Assembly (NCBI RefSeq): GCF_042214795.1
Contig: NZ_CP090177.1
Location: 2,356,001-2,420,000, forward strand
Direction: 5' to 3'
From: Arcobacter iocasae
GTDB taxonomy: Bacteria > Campylobacterota > Campylobacteria > Campylobacterales > Arcobacteraceae
Length of the DNA stretch: 64,000 bases
Position 1 is the first letter of the stretch; every line of letters starts with the position of its first letter. The notes below the pieces were generated by a model, which did not search any database, was not told the DNA's origin, and worked only from the letters and a program-made list of their open reading frames with translations. The position numbers and the translations under genes were made by a program. Below are positions 17,482 through 26,377 of this stretch, piece after piece.

Positions 17482-17841
17482 ATGGTAATTAGAAAACAAG
17501 TAAATGAAAGAATGAGTAGAATAGTTGAATATAGTGGGGTTATTTATTTAGCTGGAATTGTATCTGATGATAAAGACTTAGATATAAAAGGTCAGGCTCA
17601 AAGGGTGTTGGCTATGGCAGAAGAAAGATTAGCTGAAGCTGGAAGCAATAAAGACCATATCTTACGAGCTGAAATATTTGTAAAAGACATCGCTAGAGAT
17701 TTTGCTGGGTTTAATGAAGTTTGGGATGCTTGGGTATCAAAAGAAAATCCACCTGCTCGTGCTTGTGTTGAAGCAAATATGGCAAGTTCTAATACACTAG
17801 TAGAGATAATATTTACAGCAGTAAAGAGTAGAATATTATAG
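17482..17841 (+). CDS. RidA/YjgF-family reactive-imine deaminase
   Basis: A 119-residue RidA-fold protein. Members hydrolyse reactive enamine/imine intermediates to keto acids. The substrate-binding arginine is in PPARACVEANM near residue 93, and VEIIFTAVK is the typical end. It lies directly upstream of a D-amino-acid dehydrogenase whose product is exactly such an imino acid, so the pair makes chemical sense. A small stem-loop with T-run at 17843-17861 follows. Confidence 0.9.
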   Translation: MVIRKQVNERMSRIVEYSGVIYLAGIVSDDKDLDIKGQAQRVLAMAEERLAEAGSNKDHILRAEIFVKDIARDFAGFNEVWDAWVSKENPPARACVEANMASSNTLVEIIFTAVKSRIL

Positions 17842-17842
17842 T

Positions 17843-17861
17843 AAAAAGATTTTCTCTTTTT
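17843..17861 (+). terminator. Stem-loop after ridA
   Basis: AAAAAGA pairs with TCTTTTT two bases after the ridA stop. This is a short intrinsic-terminator candidate separating ridA from dadA. Confidence 0.45.
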
Positions 17862-17905
17862 GCTAAACATTAAAAAATTTTATTACATCTTATTTCTTCT
17901 TGAAG

Positions 17906-17911
17906 TATAAT
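17906..17911 (+). promoter_or_regulatory. Candidate -10 of dadA
   Basis: TATAAT stands 43 bases before the preferred dadA start, downstream of the ridA stem-loop. This suggests that dadA has its own promoter. Confidence 0.4.
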
Positions 17912-17953
17912 ACTTGCATAGTATTATTTCAAATAAAATCTGGAGAACTATTT

Positions 17954-19195
17954 ATGAAAAGAGACACTATTATTATCGGCGCTGGAGTAGTTGGACTTAT
18001 GTGTGCTTATCATTTACATAAAGCTGGACGAAAAGTAACTATTATCGATGAAGGTGATATTACAAATTGTACCTCCTTTGGAAATGCAGGATTATTATCT
18101 GCCTTTGATAAAGGATGTTTAGCTTATCCTGGTGTTATTACAACTACAATGAAGCAGATGCTAAAAGGAGAATCTCCTGTAAATATTCATCCTAAACTTG
18201 ACCCCAAACTCTTTACTTGGCTTTTTAAATTTGCAGCAAGTGCAAATGAAAAGAGATTTAAAAGAACTGTTATGCTTTTTGAAAAGTATGGGGAAGACAC
18301 TTTAAAATTATATGAAAAGATGCAAAAAGAGGATAAGCTAGATTTTGATTATCACAGAAAAGGTATGCTTTCTGTATTTACAGAAGATGCAACTTATGAA
18401 AAGAAGCTAAAAGAGTGTGAATCAAAAGATAAAAAAACATATAAAATATTATCAAAAGAAGAGACAAAAGAGTATTTGCCTTGTGGAAATGAGAAAATAA
18501 AAGGTTCGATTTTATTTACTAGAAATGCTCACCTTGACCCTAAAAGAGTTATGTTAGAAACAAAAGAGTTTTTAAAAAAAGAGGGTGTTGAGTTTATATT
18601 AAATGAAAAAATCATAGATATAAAATTTTCAAATAAAAAAGTAAAATCAGTAAGTTCACTTACAAACACTTACGAAGCAGAAAACTTTGTACTTTCAACT
18701 GGTTATCAAACACTTTTAGCTGATATTAGAAAGAAAAGTTTGATGATGACTCCTGCAAAGGGTTATAGTATTACTTTCTCTATGCCTAATGAGCTTAAAC
18801 CAAAAACATCAACACTCTTTAGCGATTTGTTTATAGTTATGACTCCAAGACGAGATAGCGTAAGACTTACATCAAAATTAGAATTAGGTTCTACTGATAC
18901 AAAAGTAATAAAAGAGCAAATAGATAGTATAAAATCAAACTTTGAAAAATACACACTTCCCTTTGAGATGAAAGAGATAAAAGAGTGGACAGGATTTAGA
19001 CCACTTACTCCAAATGATATACCACTATTTGGAAGAGATGAAGAGTATAAAAACTTAGTATATGCTATGGGAATGGGTTGGCTTGGTATGACTTTTGCTC
19101 CTAGTATTGGGAAAATAGTTAGAAAAATTATCACAAAAGATTTAGAGAATAAAAATAGCGATGATGTTTTACTTTTCTCAGGTTTTTATCAATAA
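17954..19195 (+). CDS. dadA: D-amino acid dehydrogenase-like FAD oxidoreductase
   Basis: A 413-residue DAO-family flavoprotein. The N-terminal IIIGAGVVGLMCAYHLHKAG is the dinucleotide-binding fold for FAD. CTSFGNAGLLSA, the central substrate domain and the C-terminal EWTGFRPLTPNDIPLFGR, then MGMGWLGMTFAPSIGK match the DadA branch. It oxidises D-amino acids (typically D-alanine) to 2-oxo acids and feeds electrons into the respiratory chain. The ATG at 17954 follows GGAGA at 17942-17946; a longer in-frame start at 17900 has no such support. Confidence 0.85.
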   Translation: MKRDTIIIGAGVVGLMCAYHLHKAGRKVTIIDEGDITNCTSFGNAGLLSAFDKGCLAYPGVITTTMKQMLKGESPVNIHPKLDPKLFTWLFKFAASANEKRFKRTVMLFEKYGEDTLKLYEKMQKEDKLDFDYHRKGMLSVFTEDATYEKKLKECESKDKKTYKILSKEETKEYLPCGNEKIKGSILFTRNAHLDPKRVMLETKEFLKKEGVEFILNEKIIDIKFSNKKVKSVSSLTNTYEAENFVLSTGYQTLLADIRKKSLMMTPAKGYSITFSMPNELKPKTSTLFSDLFIVMTPRRDSVRLTSKLELGSTDTKVIKEQIDSIKSNFEKYTLPFEMKEIKEWTGFRPLTPNDIPLFGRDEEYKNLVYAMGMGWLGMTFAPSIGKIVRKIITKDLENKNSDDVLLFSGFYQ

Positions 19196-19217
19196 AATAT
19201 TAAATAAAAGGTTATAG

Positions 19218-20549
19218 ATGTATTCAAAACTACTATCTAAGAAGAAATATTATGGTGAAGGTAAAATCTCAGAATCAAAAAATGAAGAGTTTTATAGAAG
19301 TAGTTTCCATAAAGATTACGACAGATTGATATTTTCAAAGTCTTTTAGAAGACTTTCAAAAAAAACGCAAGTTCATCCTTTATCTAAAAATGACCATGTT
19401 CATAATAGATTGACTCACAGTTTAGAAGTAGCAAGTGTGGGAAGAAGTTTAGGTTTAAGAGCTGGTGAGATATTTAAAAGAAAAAATGAGAGTATAAATC
19501 CCTATGATGTAGGATATATAGTTCAAACAGCTTGTTTGGCACATGATATTGGAAATCCTCCCTTTGGACATGCCGGGGAAGAAGTTATTAAAGAGTGGTT
19601 TGCCAAAAATAAAGAAGAGAATTTTCTAAAAGCCTTATCAAGTGATGAGTTAGATGATTTTTTAAACCTAGATGGCAATGCTCAAAGTTTTAGAATAGTA
19701 TCAAAACTTGAAAACAATAGTTTTAAAGGTGGTATGAATCTTACTTTCTCTACTTTAGGTGCACTTATAAAATACCCTTATTCTTCAAGTAATTGTAAGA
19801 TAATAGGAAAGTCAAAATTCAACTTTTTTCAAAGTGAAAAAGAGTTTTTTGAGCTTTTATTTAAAGAGCTTGATTTAGTAAGAAAAGATGGAACATATAT
19901 GAGACATCCACTATCTTATTTGATGGAAGTTGCTGATGATATTTGTTATGCCTTATTGGACTTACAAGATGCCCATGAACTTAAAATCATCACACTTAAT
20001 GACACAATAAAAATCTTTGAATACATATTAGGAAAAGGAGAGGTTGCTAACTCACTTGCAAGTGATAAGTATGATGATTTTCAAAGATTATCAAGATTTG
20101 TTGCTTTATCAATCAATAACCTTACAAATCATGCAATGGAGAAGTTTGAAGAAAACTTAGAAGATATTTGTAGTGAAAGTCAAGAAAAAGATTTATTGTC
20201 ATATTTTACAAATGATGATTTAAAACAAGGTTTATTAGTAGCTAAAAAACTAGGTCATGATAAAGTATTTAATGAGACTAGAAAAGTAGAATTAGAACTT
20301 GGTGCTTATAATATAATCGAAATTTTGTTAGATAATATAATAAAAGCTACTTATAGATTACACGAATCTAAAGATGAAAAAAAGTTATCATTTAAAGACC
20401 AAAGAGCCTTACAACTAATGGAAAATGATAAACCAAATAAAAATGACTCACTATACAATATGTATCAAAGAGTGATTGATTATATTGTGGGAATGACTGA
20501 TAACCATGCAAAACATATTGCCCATCAGTTTATTGGGATGGGATATTAG
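19218..20549 (+). CDS. dgt: Deoxyguanosinetriphosphate triphosphohydrolase-like protein
   Basis: A 443-residue HD-domain dNTPase. The metal-binding set is visible as HNRLTHSLEVASVGRSLG (first His), HDIGNPPFGHAGE (His-Asp) and the later MEVADDICYALLD (Asp). Members hydrolyse dGTP or other dNTPs to the nucleoside and triphosphate, which helps to balance dNTP pools. The start follows AAAAGG. def begins 2 bases after its stop, so the two are co-transcribed. Confidence 0.9.
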   Translation: MYSKLLSKKKYYGEGKISESKNEEFYRSSFHKDYDRLIFSKSFRRLSKKTQVHPLSKNDHVHNRLTHSLEVASVGRSLGLRAGEIFKRKNESINPYDVGYIVQTACLAHDIGNPPFGHAGEEVIKEWFAKNKEENFLKALSSDELDDFLNLDGNAQSFRIVSKLENNSFKGGMNLTFSTLGALIKYPYSSSNCKIIGKSKFNFFQSEKEFFELLFKELDLVRKDGTYMRHPLSYLMEVADDICYALLDLQDAHELKIITLNDTIKIFEYILGKGEVANSLASDKYDDFQRLSRFVALSINNLTNHAMEKFEENLEDICSESQEKDLLSYFTNDDLKQGLLVAKKLGHDKVFNETRKVELELGAYNIIEILLDNIIKATYRLHESKDEKKLSFKDQRALQLMENDKPNKNDSLYNMYQRVIDYIVGMTDNHAKHIAHQFIGMGY

Positions 20550-20551
20550 GT

Positions 20552-21082
20552 ATGCCAATGAAAACAGAGTGTGAAATAGCAAAACTAGGTGAAGATGTCT
20601 TAAGAAAAAAAGCTAAAAAAGTAAAAGATATAAAAAGTGAAAAAATTCAAAATATCATAAAAGAAATGTTAGATTGTGTAAAAAAGAGTAATGGAGTAGG
20701 GCTTGCAGCTCCTCAAATATTTCATTCGTATCAAATACTTATAATCTCTTCAAAACCAAATGAAAGATATCCAGATGCTCCATTTATGGAAGATGAAATT
20801 ATAATCAATCCAAAAATCATAAAAAAATCAAAAACAAAAGAGAAAGGTTGGGAAGGGTGTTTAAGTATTCCTGGAATCAGAGCAGAAGTTCCAAGACACA
20901 AAAAAATTAAAGTAAAGTACACAACAATAGATAATGAAGAGAAAACTCAAACTTTTGAAGACTTTATTTCAAGAGTTTTTCAACATGAATATGATCATCT
21001 AAAAGGTTTGGTATATCTTGATAGAGTCGAAGACACAAAAGATATAATTACGGAAGAGTTATATTTTAAAAAAATTAACTGA
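20552..21082 (+). CDS. def: Peptide deformylase
   Basis: A 176-residue iron-type deformylase that removes the N-formyl group from new proteins. All three motifs are present: GVGLAAPQI (about residues 48-56), EGCLSIPG (about 101-108, metal Cys) and QHEYDHLKG (about 145-153, two metal His and the catalytic Glu). A second in-frame ATG lies two codons downstream. Confidence 0.96.
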   Translation: MPMKTECEIAKLGEDVLRKKAKKVKDIKSEKIQNIIKEMLDCVKKSNGVGLAAPQIFHSYQILIISSKPNERYPDAPFMEDEIIINPKIIKKSKTKEKGWEGCLSIPGIRAEVPRHKKIKVKYTTIDNEEKTQTFEDFISRVFQHEYDHLKGLVYLDRVEDTKDIITEELYFKKIN

Positions 21083-21086
21083 TTAC

Positions 21087-21335
21087 TTATTTTAATAACT
21101 CATATGGTTCAATATTAAAAAGTTTAGCTAATTTATATATATGTGCTAAGTTAAAGTGTTTATTGTATTTTAAATTCTCACAATTAGAATAAAAAGCAAC
21201 CGATCCTATTCCAATTTCGAGTGCAACTTCTAATTGATTTAATCCATTTTCAATTCTTTTTTTTTTTATATTTCCTGATATCTTTTTATAAAAAAGTTCA
21301 AGTTCAAGTTCAGGTGTACTATCTAATAAATTCAT
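21087..21335 (-). CDS. XRE-family helix-turn-helix regulator
   Basis: An 82-residue protein that is essentially one Cro/C1-type domain: KISGNIKKKRIENGLNQLEVALEIGIGSVAFYSNCE is the recognition region and the end is KLFNIEPYELLK. An N-terminal acidic helix precedes it. It is transcribed away from a degenerate histidine-kinase-like gene across a 317-base gap holding several palindromes, which could be its operators. It converges on def with 4 bases between. Confidence 0.8.
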   Translation of the reverse strand: MNLLDSTPELELELFYKKISGNIKKKRIENGLNQLEVALEIGIGSVAFYSNCENLKYNKHFNLAHIYKLAKLFNIEPYELLK

Positions 21336-21652
21336 TTTTGTATTAATTACCCTATTATTGCATTAGCTACATAACTATATAGTTATAACATTTTTTTATC
21401 TTTATTCTATAGGATAAATATAATAATTCCCATTATATTAGATTCTTTTGTTTTGCTAAAAATATAAATAAATATTTAATATAAATTTATGAGATATATA
21501 ATACTTTCTTAATAAAACAAAAAAATTATTTTTATCCTATAGGATATTGCAAAAGAGGAAAAGATTAAAGTAAAATCAATTAATTAATACATAATATTGG
21601 TTAAAACAGGATATAAAATTATGAATGCCATGATATCAAAAATTATTTAATA
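21336..21652. promoter_or_regulatory. Intergenic region with three operator-like palindromes
   Basis: This is a 317-base gap without a gene. It holds a perfect 16-base palindrome ATAACTATATAGTTAT (21371-21386), TTATTCTATAGGATAA (21402-21417, one mismatched pair) and TTATCCTATAGGATAT (21531-21546), whose core TATCCTATAGGATA is perfect. The last two are versions of one motif 129 bases apart. They are plausible binding sites for the XRE regulator that reads away from here; this is inference. Confidence 0.5.
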
Positions 21653-22342
21653 ATGAATAAAAATTATTTATTAAATAAAAAAGACAATAGAATATTACAA
21701 TTAGCTGATGTTATGCAAAATGTTATGGCTGAATGTAAAAATCCTCTAAATAATATATATACTATTTCTTCTGGGGTATTACTTAATAGTGAAATTGGTC
21801 TATCAGATGAAAATACATATAAAAGTACACTAATAACAATAAATGAAAATATAAAAAATATTATAAATAGCATTAATTATTTTGATATTTTTTTATCAGA
21901 TAAAGAAGAATTAAAAACATTTAATATCAATAATACTTTACAAAATGTAATATCTATGCATAATCAACTTTTAAAAAAATACAAAATATCAGTTAATACA
22001 AACTACTTAGCTAATAGTCATTTTACAGGATATGAAAATGAATTAACACAAATATTTACATATACACTATCTACTTTAATAAATATTTTAAAGAAAAGCC
22101 AAAAATCTGAATCAATAATAATTAAAACTAGAACAAATCAAAATAATACAAAGATTGCTATTATCATTACTAATGGAAATATAAATGAATTTCCTTTAGA
22201 CCTTGGGCTATATATATCAAAGAAAATTATTGAAGAACATTACAAAGGAGAAATCATAATAAAAAATAAGAAATTTGAATTTGAACAAAAGAATTATCAT
22301 GGTATAGAGTGTGCCATTTATATAAATAATGAAAAAGAATAA
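21653..22342 (+). CDS. Degenerate histidine-kinase-like protein without phospho-acceptor His
   Basis: A 229-residue soluble protein. The first part aligns with the Arcobacter-type kinase dimerisation helix: where relatives read NIAHQWRQPLN, this reads NVMAECKNPLN, so the phosphorylated histidine is replaced. The second part resembles the HATPase_c fold (ENELTQIFTYTLSTLINILK, then LGLYISKKIIEEHYKGEI), but the N-box asparagine and the glycine-rich G1/G2 loops are poor. It is therefore probably not an active kinase and may act by binding a partner. It sits 98 bases before a chemoreceptor gene. Confidence 0.65.
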   Translation: MNKNYLLNKKDNRILQLADVMQNVMAECKNPLNNIYTISSGVLLNSEIGLSDENTYKSTLITINENIKNIINSINYFDIFLSDKEELKTFNINNTLQNVISMHNQLLKKYKISVNTNYLANSHFTGYENELTQIFTYTLSTLINILKKSQKSESIIIKTRTNQNNTKIAIIITNGNINEFPLDLGLYISKKIIEEHYKGEIIIKNKKFEFEQKNYHGIECAIYINNEKE

Positions 22343-22440
22343 TATTAATTATAACCCTCAAAAACAAAGATTTTTTGATGTAAAAATTTTGTAATGAATA
22401 TTTTTTTAATAAAACTATAAGACTAAATAGGAGAATAATA

Positions 22441-24756
22441 ATGTTTAAAAATATGACAATAAAAATGAAATTAGTATTTTCATTTATTGTAATAATAGGT
22501 TTAATAATGTGTTTAGCAGCATATAGCATCTATTCAATTGGAAAATCAGGTAATGGGTTTATTTCATACCGAGCAATGGCAAAAGATAGTGTTTTATCAG
22601 CTCAAGTTCAAGTAAATATGATTGAAACAAGAAAAAAAGTTGATGAATATTTAAATTCTGAATCTAAAAAAGATGTTGATAGTTTTTATACTTCTTATAA
22701 AAAAACAGAAGAGTTAATTAAACTTGCAACAGAAGAAATTAAAAAGCCAACGCGTGCAGAAAAGGTGCGAGAATTAGAAAAAAATGTTGAACTTTATAAA
22801 GATGGTTTTTTAGATGTTGTAAAATATACAAATAATAAAAATGAAACTATGGCAAATGTATTAGTTCAAAATGGTATAAAACTTGAAAAAATTTTAACAT
22901 CTATGTATATAAGTGCAGAAGAGGATAAAGAATATGAAAATTCTTTTATTATTGGTAAAGCTTTAAGAAGTTTATTATTATCTAGACTTTATACATTAAA
23001 ATTTACTAGTTCATACTTAAAAAGTGATTTTGATATATTAAATAATGAATTTAATGAGTTAAATGACAATATTAACATTATGGTTAAAATGATGAAAGAC
23101 CCAAGTAGAAAGAATCAGCTTAAAGAATCTCTTGAACTAATTTCATCTTACCGAAAAGGTGTATCTGAAATATATGATTCTGTTATAAAAAGAAATGAAA
23201 TAATAAGTACAAAGTTAAAAGTTTATGGTTTAAAAATCACTAATTTAGCTGAAGATATAAAATTATCAATAAAAAAAGAGCAGGATACAATTGGACCAGA
23301 GGTACAAAAATTAAATTCAAATATAAAATCATTGATTATAATTATTTCTATAGTAATATTAGTCTTATCACTCATCCTAGCAATAGCATTACCAAGAAAT
23401 ATAGCTAATTTATTAAATACTTTTCAAGATGGTTTAATAGACTTTTTTAAATATTTAAACCGAGAAATACCAGAAGTAGAATTAATAAAATTAAATTCTG
23501 AAGATGAATTTGGAAAGATGGCAAAAGTAGTAAATGAGAATATAGAAAAGACAAAAAAAGGAATAGAAGAAGATAGAAAATTAATAGATGAGACAATAGC
23601 AGTATTAGGAGAATTTGAACAAGGTGATTTAGTACAAAGACTAGATATAAATGTATCAAACCCAGCTTTAATGCAACTAAAAGATGTATTAAATAAAATG
23701 GCAGATAACTTAGAAAATAACATTAATAATGTACTAGATATTGTTGAAGAGTACTCTTCTTATAATTACTTAAATAAAATATCAACAAAGGGATTAAAAG
23801 AACATCTTCTAAAATTAGCTTCAGGGGTAAATAATCTAGGTGATTCAATAACAGGAATGTTAGTTGAGAATAAATCAAATGGACTAACTCTAGATAAAAG
23901 TTCAAATACTTTATTAAATAATGTAGATAAATTAAATCAAAGTTCAAATGAAGCAGCAAGTTCTCTAGAAGAAACAGCAGCAGCCTTAGAAGAAATCACA
24001 AGTAATATAAGAAGTAATACAGAAAATATAGCAAAAATGTCTGAACTGTCAAGTGGTGTAACAAAATCAGCAAATGATGGAGAGAAACTAGCAAATGATA
24101 CAACACTTGCAATGGAAGAGATAAATGCCCAAGTAACAGCAATAAAAGAAGCAATTACAGTAATTGATCAAATAGCTTTCCAAACAAATATTCTAAGTCT
24201 AAATGCAGCAGTAGAAGCAGCAACAGCAGGAGAAGCAGGGAAAGGATTCGCTGTAGTTGCAGGAGAAGTGCGAAATCTAGCTTCAAGAAGTGCCGAAGCA
24301 GCAAGTGAGATAAAATCATTAGTAGAAAATGCTACAAATAAAGCAAATGATGGGAAAAATATAGCAGGTGAAATGATAAAAGGATATAAAGCATTAAATA
24401 GTAATATCTTAGAATCAACAAACCTAATTACAGATATAGAAAGTGCTTCAAAAGAGCAACTGTCAGGAATAGAGCAAATTAATGATGCAGTAAATGAATT
24501 AGATCAACAAACACAACAAAATGCTATGGTAGCATCTGAAACACAAGATATAGCAATCTTAACAGATGAAATAGCTAAACTAATTGTAAGTGATGCAGAT
24601 AATAAAGAGTTTACAGGGAAAGATAGTGTAAAAGCCAAATCAACTGATAATAAACAGAGCGTTAAAAAAGAAGTTATAAAACCTGTAATAAAAAAAGAAG
24701 TAAAAAATGAAGTGATAAAATCACAAAAAGAAAAAGATGAATGGGAGAGCTTTTAA
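22441..24756 (+). CDS. Methyl-accepting chemotaxis protein with C-terminal EWESF tether
   Basis: A 771-residue chemoreceptor. TM1 spans about residues 10-30, a ~265-residue helical periplasmic domain of four-helix-bundle type follows, and TM2 is about 297-318. A HAMP and HAMP-like linker leads to a signalling domain with the tip IDQIAFQTNILSLNAAVEAA. The C-terminal tail is a flexible KKEVIKPVIKKEV linker ending in EWESF, which resembles the NWETF pentapeptide that tethers CheR and CheB to high-abundance receptors. The start follows AGGAG at 22430-22434. The ligand is unknown. Confidence 0.92.
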   Translation: MFKNMTIKMKLVFSFIVIIGLIMCLAAYSIYSIGKSGNGFISYRAMAKDSVLSAQVQVNMIETRKKVDEYLNSESKKDVDSFYTSYKKTEELIKLATEEIKKPTRAEKVRELEKNVELYKDGFLDVVKYTNNKNETMANVLVQNGIKLEKILTSMYISAEEDKEYENSFIIGKALRSLLLSRLYTLKFTSSYLKSDFDILNNEFNELNDNINIMVKMMKDPSRKNQLKESLELISSYRKGVSEIYDSVIKRNEIISTKLKVYGLKITNLAEDIKLSIKKEQDTIGPEVQKLNSNIKSLIIIISIVILVLSLILAIALPRNIANLLNTFQDGLIDFFKYLNREIPEVELIKLNSEDEFGKMAKVVNENIEKTKKGIEEDRKLIDETIAVLGEFEQGDLVQRLDINVSNPALMQLKDVLNKMADNLENNINNVLDIVEEYSSYNYLNKISTKGLKEHLLKLASGVNNLGDSITGMLVENKSNGLTLDKSSNTLLNNVDKLNQSSNEAASSLEETAAALEEITSNIRSNTENIAKMSELSSGVTKSANDGEKLANDTTLAMEEINAQVTAIKEAITVIDQIAFQTNILSLNAAVEAATAGEAGKGFAVVAGEVRNLASRSAEAASEIKSLVENATNKANDGKNIAGEMIKGYKALNSNILESTNLITDIESASKEQLSGIEQINDAVNELDQQTQQNAMVASETQDIAILTDEIAKLIVSDADNKEFTGKDSVKAKSTDNKQSVKKEVIKPVIKKEVKNEVIKSQKEKDEWESF

Positions 24757-24760
24757 GCTC
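24745..24760. terminator. Short bidirectional hairpin
   Basis: AGAGCTT pairs with AAGCTCT across two bases, at the junction of the converging chemoreceptor and GNAT genes. The stem is short and the T-run is weak. Confidence 0.4.
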
Positions 24761-24762
24761 TT

Positions 24763-25398
24763 CTAGTCTAAATCTCTTTTTTTAATTTCATCTGATAAAT
24801 CATCAAACTTAAAACGAGTTTTCATAAGTTTTAGACAATCTTCATGGATGAGAATCTCTTTTTCATCAAAAGAGTTTGCATTGTCTTTTAATTTATTATG
24901 GATATCTTCTAACTCCATATCATTGAACTCATCAGTTGAGCTCTCATAATTAATCTCTTCAATCTCTTTTATATCTTCAGGCATCTTAAAATCACTGTAA
25001 TAAAGTAACTCTTTAGTTACACCCCAATATCTAAGACCTAATTTATTATAAAATTTAATAGAGTTGTTCACACTATATAGTTTACATCTTTCAATCTTAT
25101 TTGGCTTTACTGAAGAAAAAAGATATTTTAGCAACTTATAAGCATAACCATTTCTTCTATATTTAAATGGAGTTAGAATATTGTTTATGGTTAGATATTT
25201 GTTATTTTTAGAGATATTATAAAAAAGATATGTAACATGACGATTATTTACTTTTAAAGCAAGGGGTGGGAATTTTTCCCAACTATAATAGTTATCCCAT
25301 AAATCAAGTGCATTTTTTAAAAACTTTAGATTCTCAAAGTGGCTTAATTTTTGTACTGATTCTAAATATTCATCTCTACTTAGAGTAACAACTTCCAA
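24763..25398 (-). CDS. GNAT-family N-acetyltransferase
   Basis: A 211-residue protein with an acetyl-CoA-binding GNAT domain in about residues 55-145. LTINNILTPFKYRRNGYAYKLLKYL holds the R/Q-x-x-G-x-(G/A) pyrophosphate loop in the form RRNGYA, and NNSIKFYNKLGLRYWGV is the following C-terminal motif. An acidic tail of ~65 residues follows. The substrate is unknown. It is the last of three genes on this strand; a small hypothetical gene lies 2 bases upstream. Confidence 0.8.
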   Translation of the reverse strand: MEVVTLSRDEYLESVQKLSHFENLKFLKNALDLWDNYYSWEKFPPLALKVNNRHVTYLFYNISKNNKYLTINNILTPFKYRRNGYAYKLLKYLFSSVKPNKIERCKLYSVNNSIKFYNKLGLRYWGVTKELLYYSDFKMPEDIKEIEEINYESSTDEFNDMELEDIHNKLKDNANSFDEKEILIHEDCLKLMKTRFKFDDLSDEIKKRDLD

Positions 25399-25400
25399 AA

Positions 25401-25667
25401 CTAATGTTCTTTATGCTCATCTATTAAGTCCATAATTTTATCATAAACTTCACTTGCTTGTGTATCATTGATTTGATTAGTATTAATTGATTCAACGATA
25501 TTTTGTAGCTCTACCATAAATGATTCCATCTCTTTTATAGCTTCTAAATCATCTTCCGTTGCCTCATTATTTTCTAAGAGTATTAATAAGTCTTCTAAAT
25601 ATTTTTCAACTTCTGGTAACATTGTTACTTCGACAACTTCTTTTAACTCATTTTTAATATTAGACAT
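25401..25667 (-). CDS. Small acidic coiled-coil protein
   Basis: An 88-residue, Glu- and Asn-rich, almost entirely helical protein with heptad-like leucine/isoleucine spacing (EVEKYLEDLLILLENNEATEDDLEAI). No domain is recognised. It sits between a 138-residue hypothetical gene (30 bases upstream) and the GNAT gene (2 bases downstream), so it is likely co-expressed with both. It could be a partner of one of them. Confidence 0.65.
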   Translation of the reverse strand: MSNIKNELKEVVEVTMLPEVEKYLEDLLILLENNEATEDDLEAIKEMESFMVELQNIVESINTNQINDTQASEVYDKIMDLIDEHKEH

Positions 25668-25697
25668 TTTTAACCTTTAAATTATTATTCTATTATT

Positions 25698-26114
25698 TTA
25701 AAATACAAAAGCAATATCTGCTATGGAAATATTATACATTAAAACCTTTGTATTATCAGAATCAATAACACTATATTTTATAGTTAAATCATTTGGATTT
25801 TCAATTTCTTGATGATTTTCCACAAATTTTTTGTATCTATTTTCATCTAAAATAGAATAAATAAAAAGTACCTTTTCTTTAAATTTTTCATTATTTATGT
25901 ATAAAGAAAAAACTTCAGGTTGTTTTTCCATATCATATTTATTTACAAAATTAATATCATACATCTTTTCTACAAGCTCATCTTTTTTGTATTCTTTTGA
26001 ATTATAAGTATAATAATCATCTGCTAGTATCTCTTCTAATTCATCTGATATTTCAAAATAATTAAATTTACTATAGTCTTTATTCTCTTCAATTAAATAT
26101 CTTTTTTCAATCAT
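25698..26114 (-). CDS. Hypothetical acidic protein
   Basis: A 138-residue protein, rich in Glu, Asp, Tyr and Asn, with no signal peptide or membrane segment and no domain that I recognise. AAGGAG precedes its ATG. It is the first gene of the three-gene minus-strand unit ending in the GNAT acetyltransferase, and its promoter would lie in the gap before the ribosomal operon. Confidence 0.65.
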   Translation of the reverse strand: MIEKRYLIEENKDYSKFNYFEISDELEEILADDYYTYNSKEYKKDELVEKMYDINFVNKYDMEKQPEVFSLYINNEKFKEKVLFIYSILDENRYKKFVENHQEIENPNDLTIKYSVIDSDNTKVLMYNISIADIAFVF

Positions 26115-26282
26115 AAATCTCCTTTTATGAGTATAACTTTATTTAAATAGCACTTTAAGAAGTATAAAATAGTTATTAATAACAAAACTTCCAATTAACT
26201 TAATATATATCAAATAAAAGCATAGTTATCCTTTTTAAAAGGAAATAAATATACTAATTAAATATATGAAGACCCATATATA

Positions 26283-26311
26283 TTGACATTGTATAATAAA
26301 AAAGTTATAAT
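26283..26311 (+). promoter_or_regulatory. Consensus sigma-70 promoter of the ribosomal operon
   Basis: TTGACA (26283-26288) and TATAAT (26306-26311) are separated by exactly 17 bases, and a GCGCG-rich discriminator follows. This is a full-consensus housekeeping promoter, uncommon in this phylum where -35 boxes are usually weak, and fits the very strong expression of ribosomal genes. The leader to the rpsJ start is about 60 bases and contains a GTGTG/CGCAC hairpin. Confidence 0.85.
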
Positions 26312-26377
26312 GCGCGTCCATGAAAAATGGTTAGAGTGTGTTTATCGCACATTTAACGAGTTCTTTAAAGGAAAAAA

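Noticed and set aside
26312..26377. S10 leader as an L4-binding autoregulatory structure
   Set aside because: The leader is only about 60 bases, with one small hairpin; it is far shorter than the known L4-responsive leaders.
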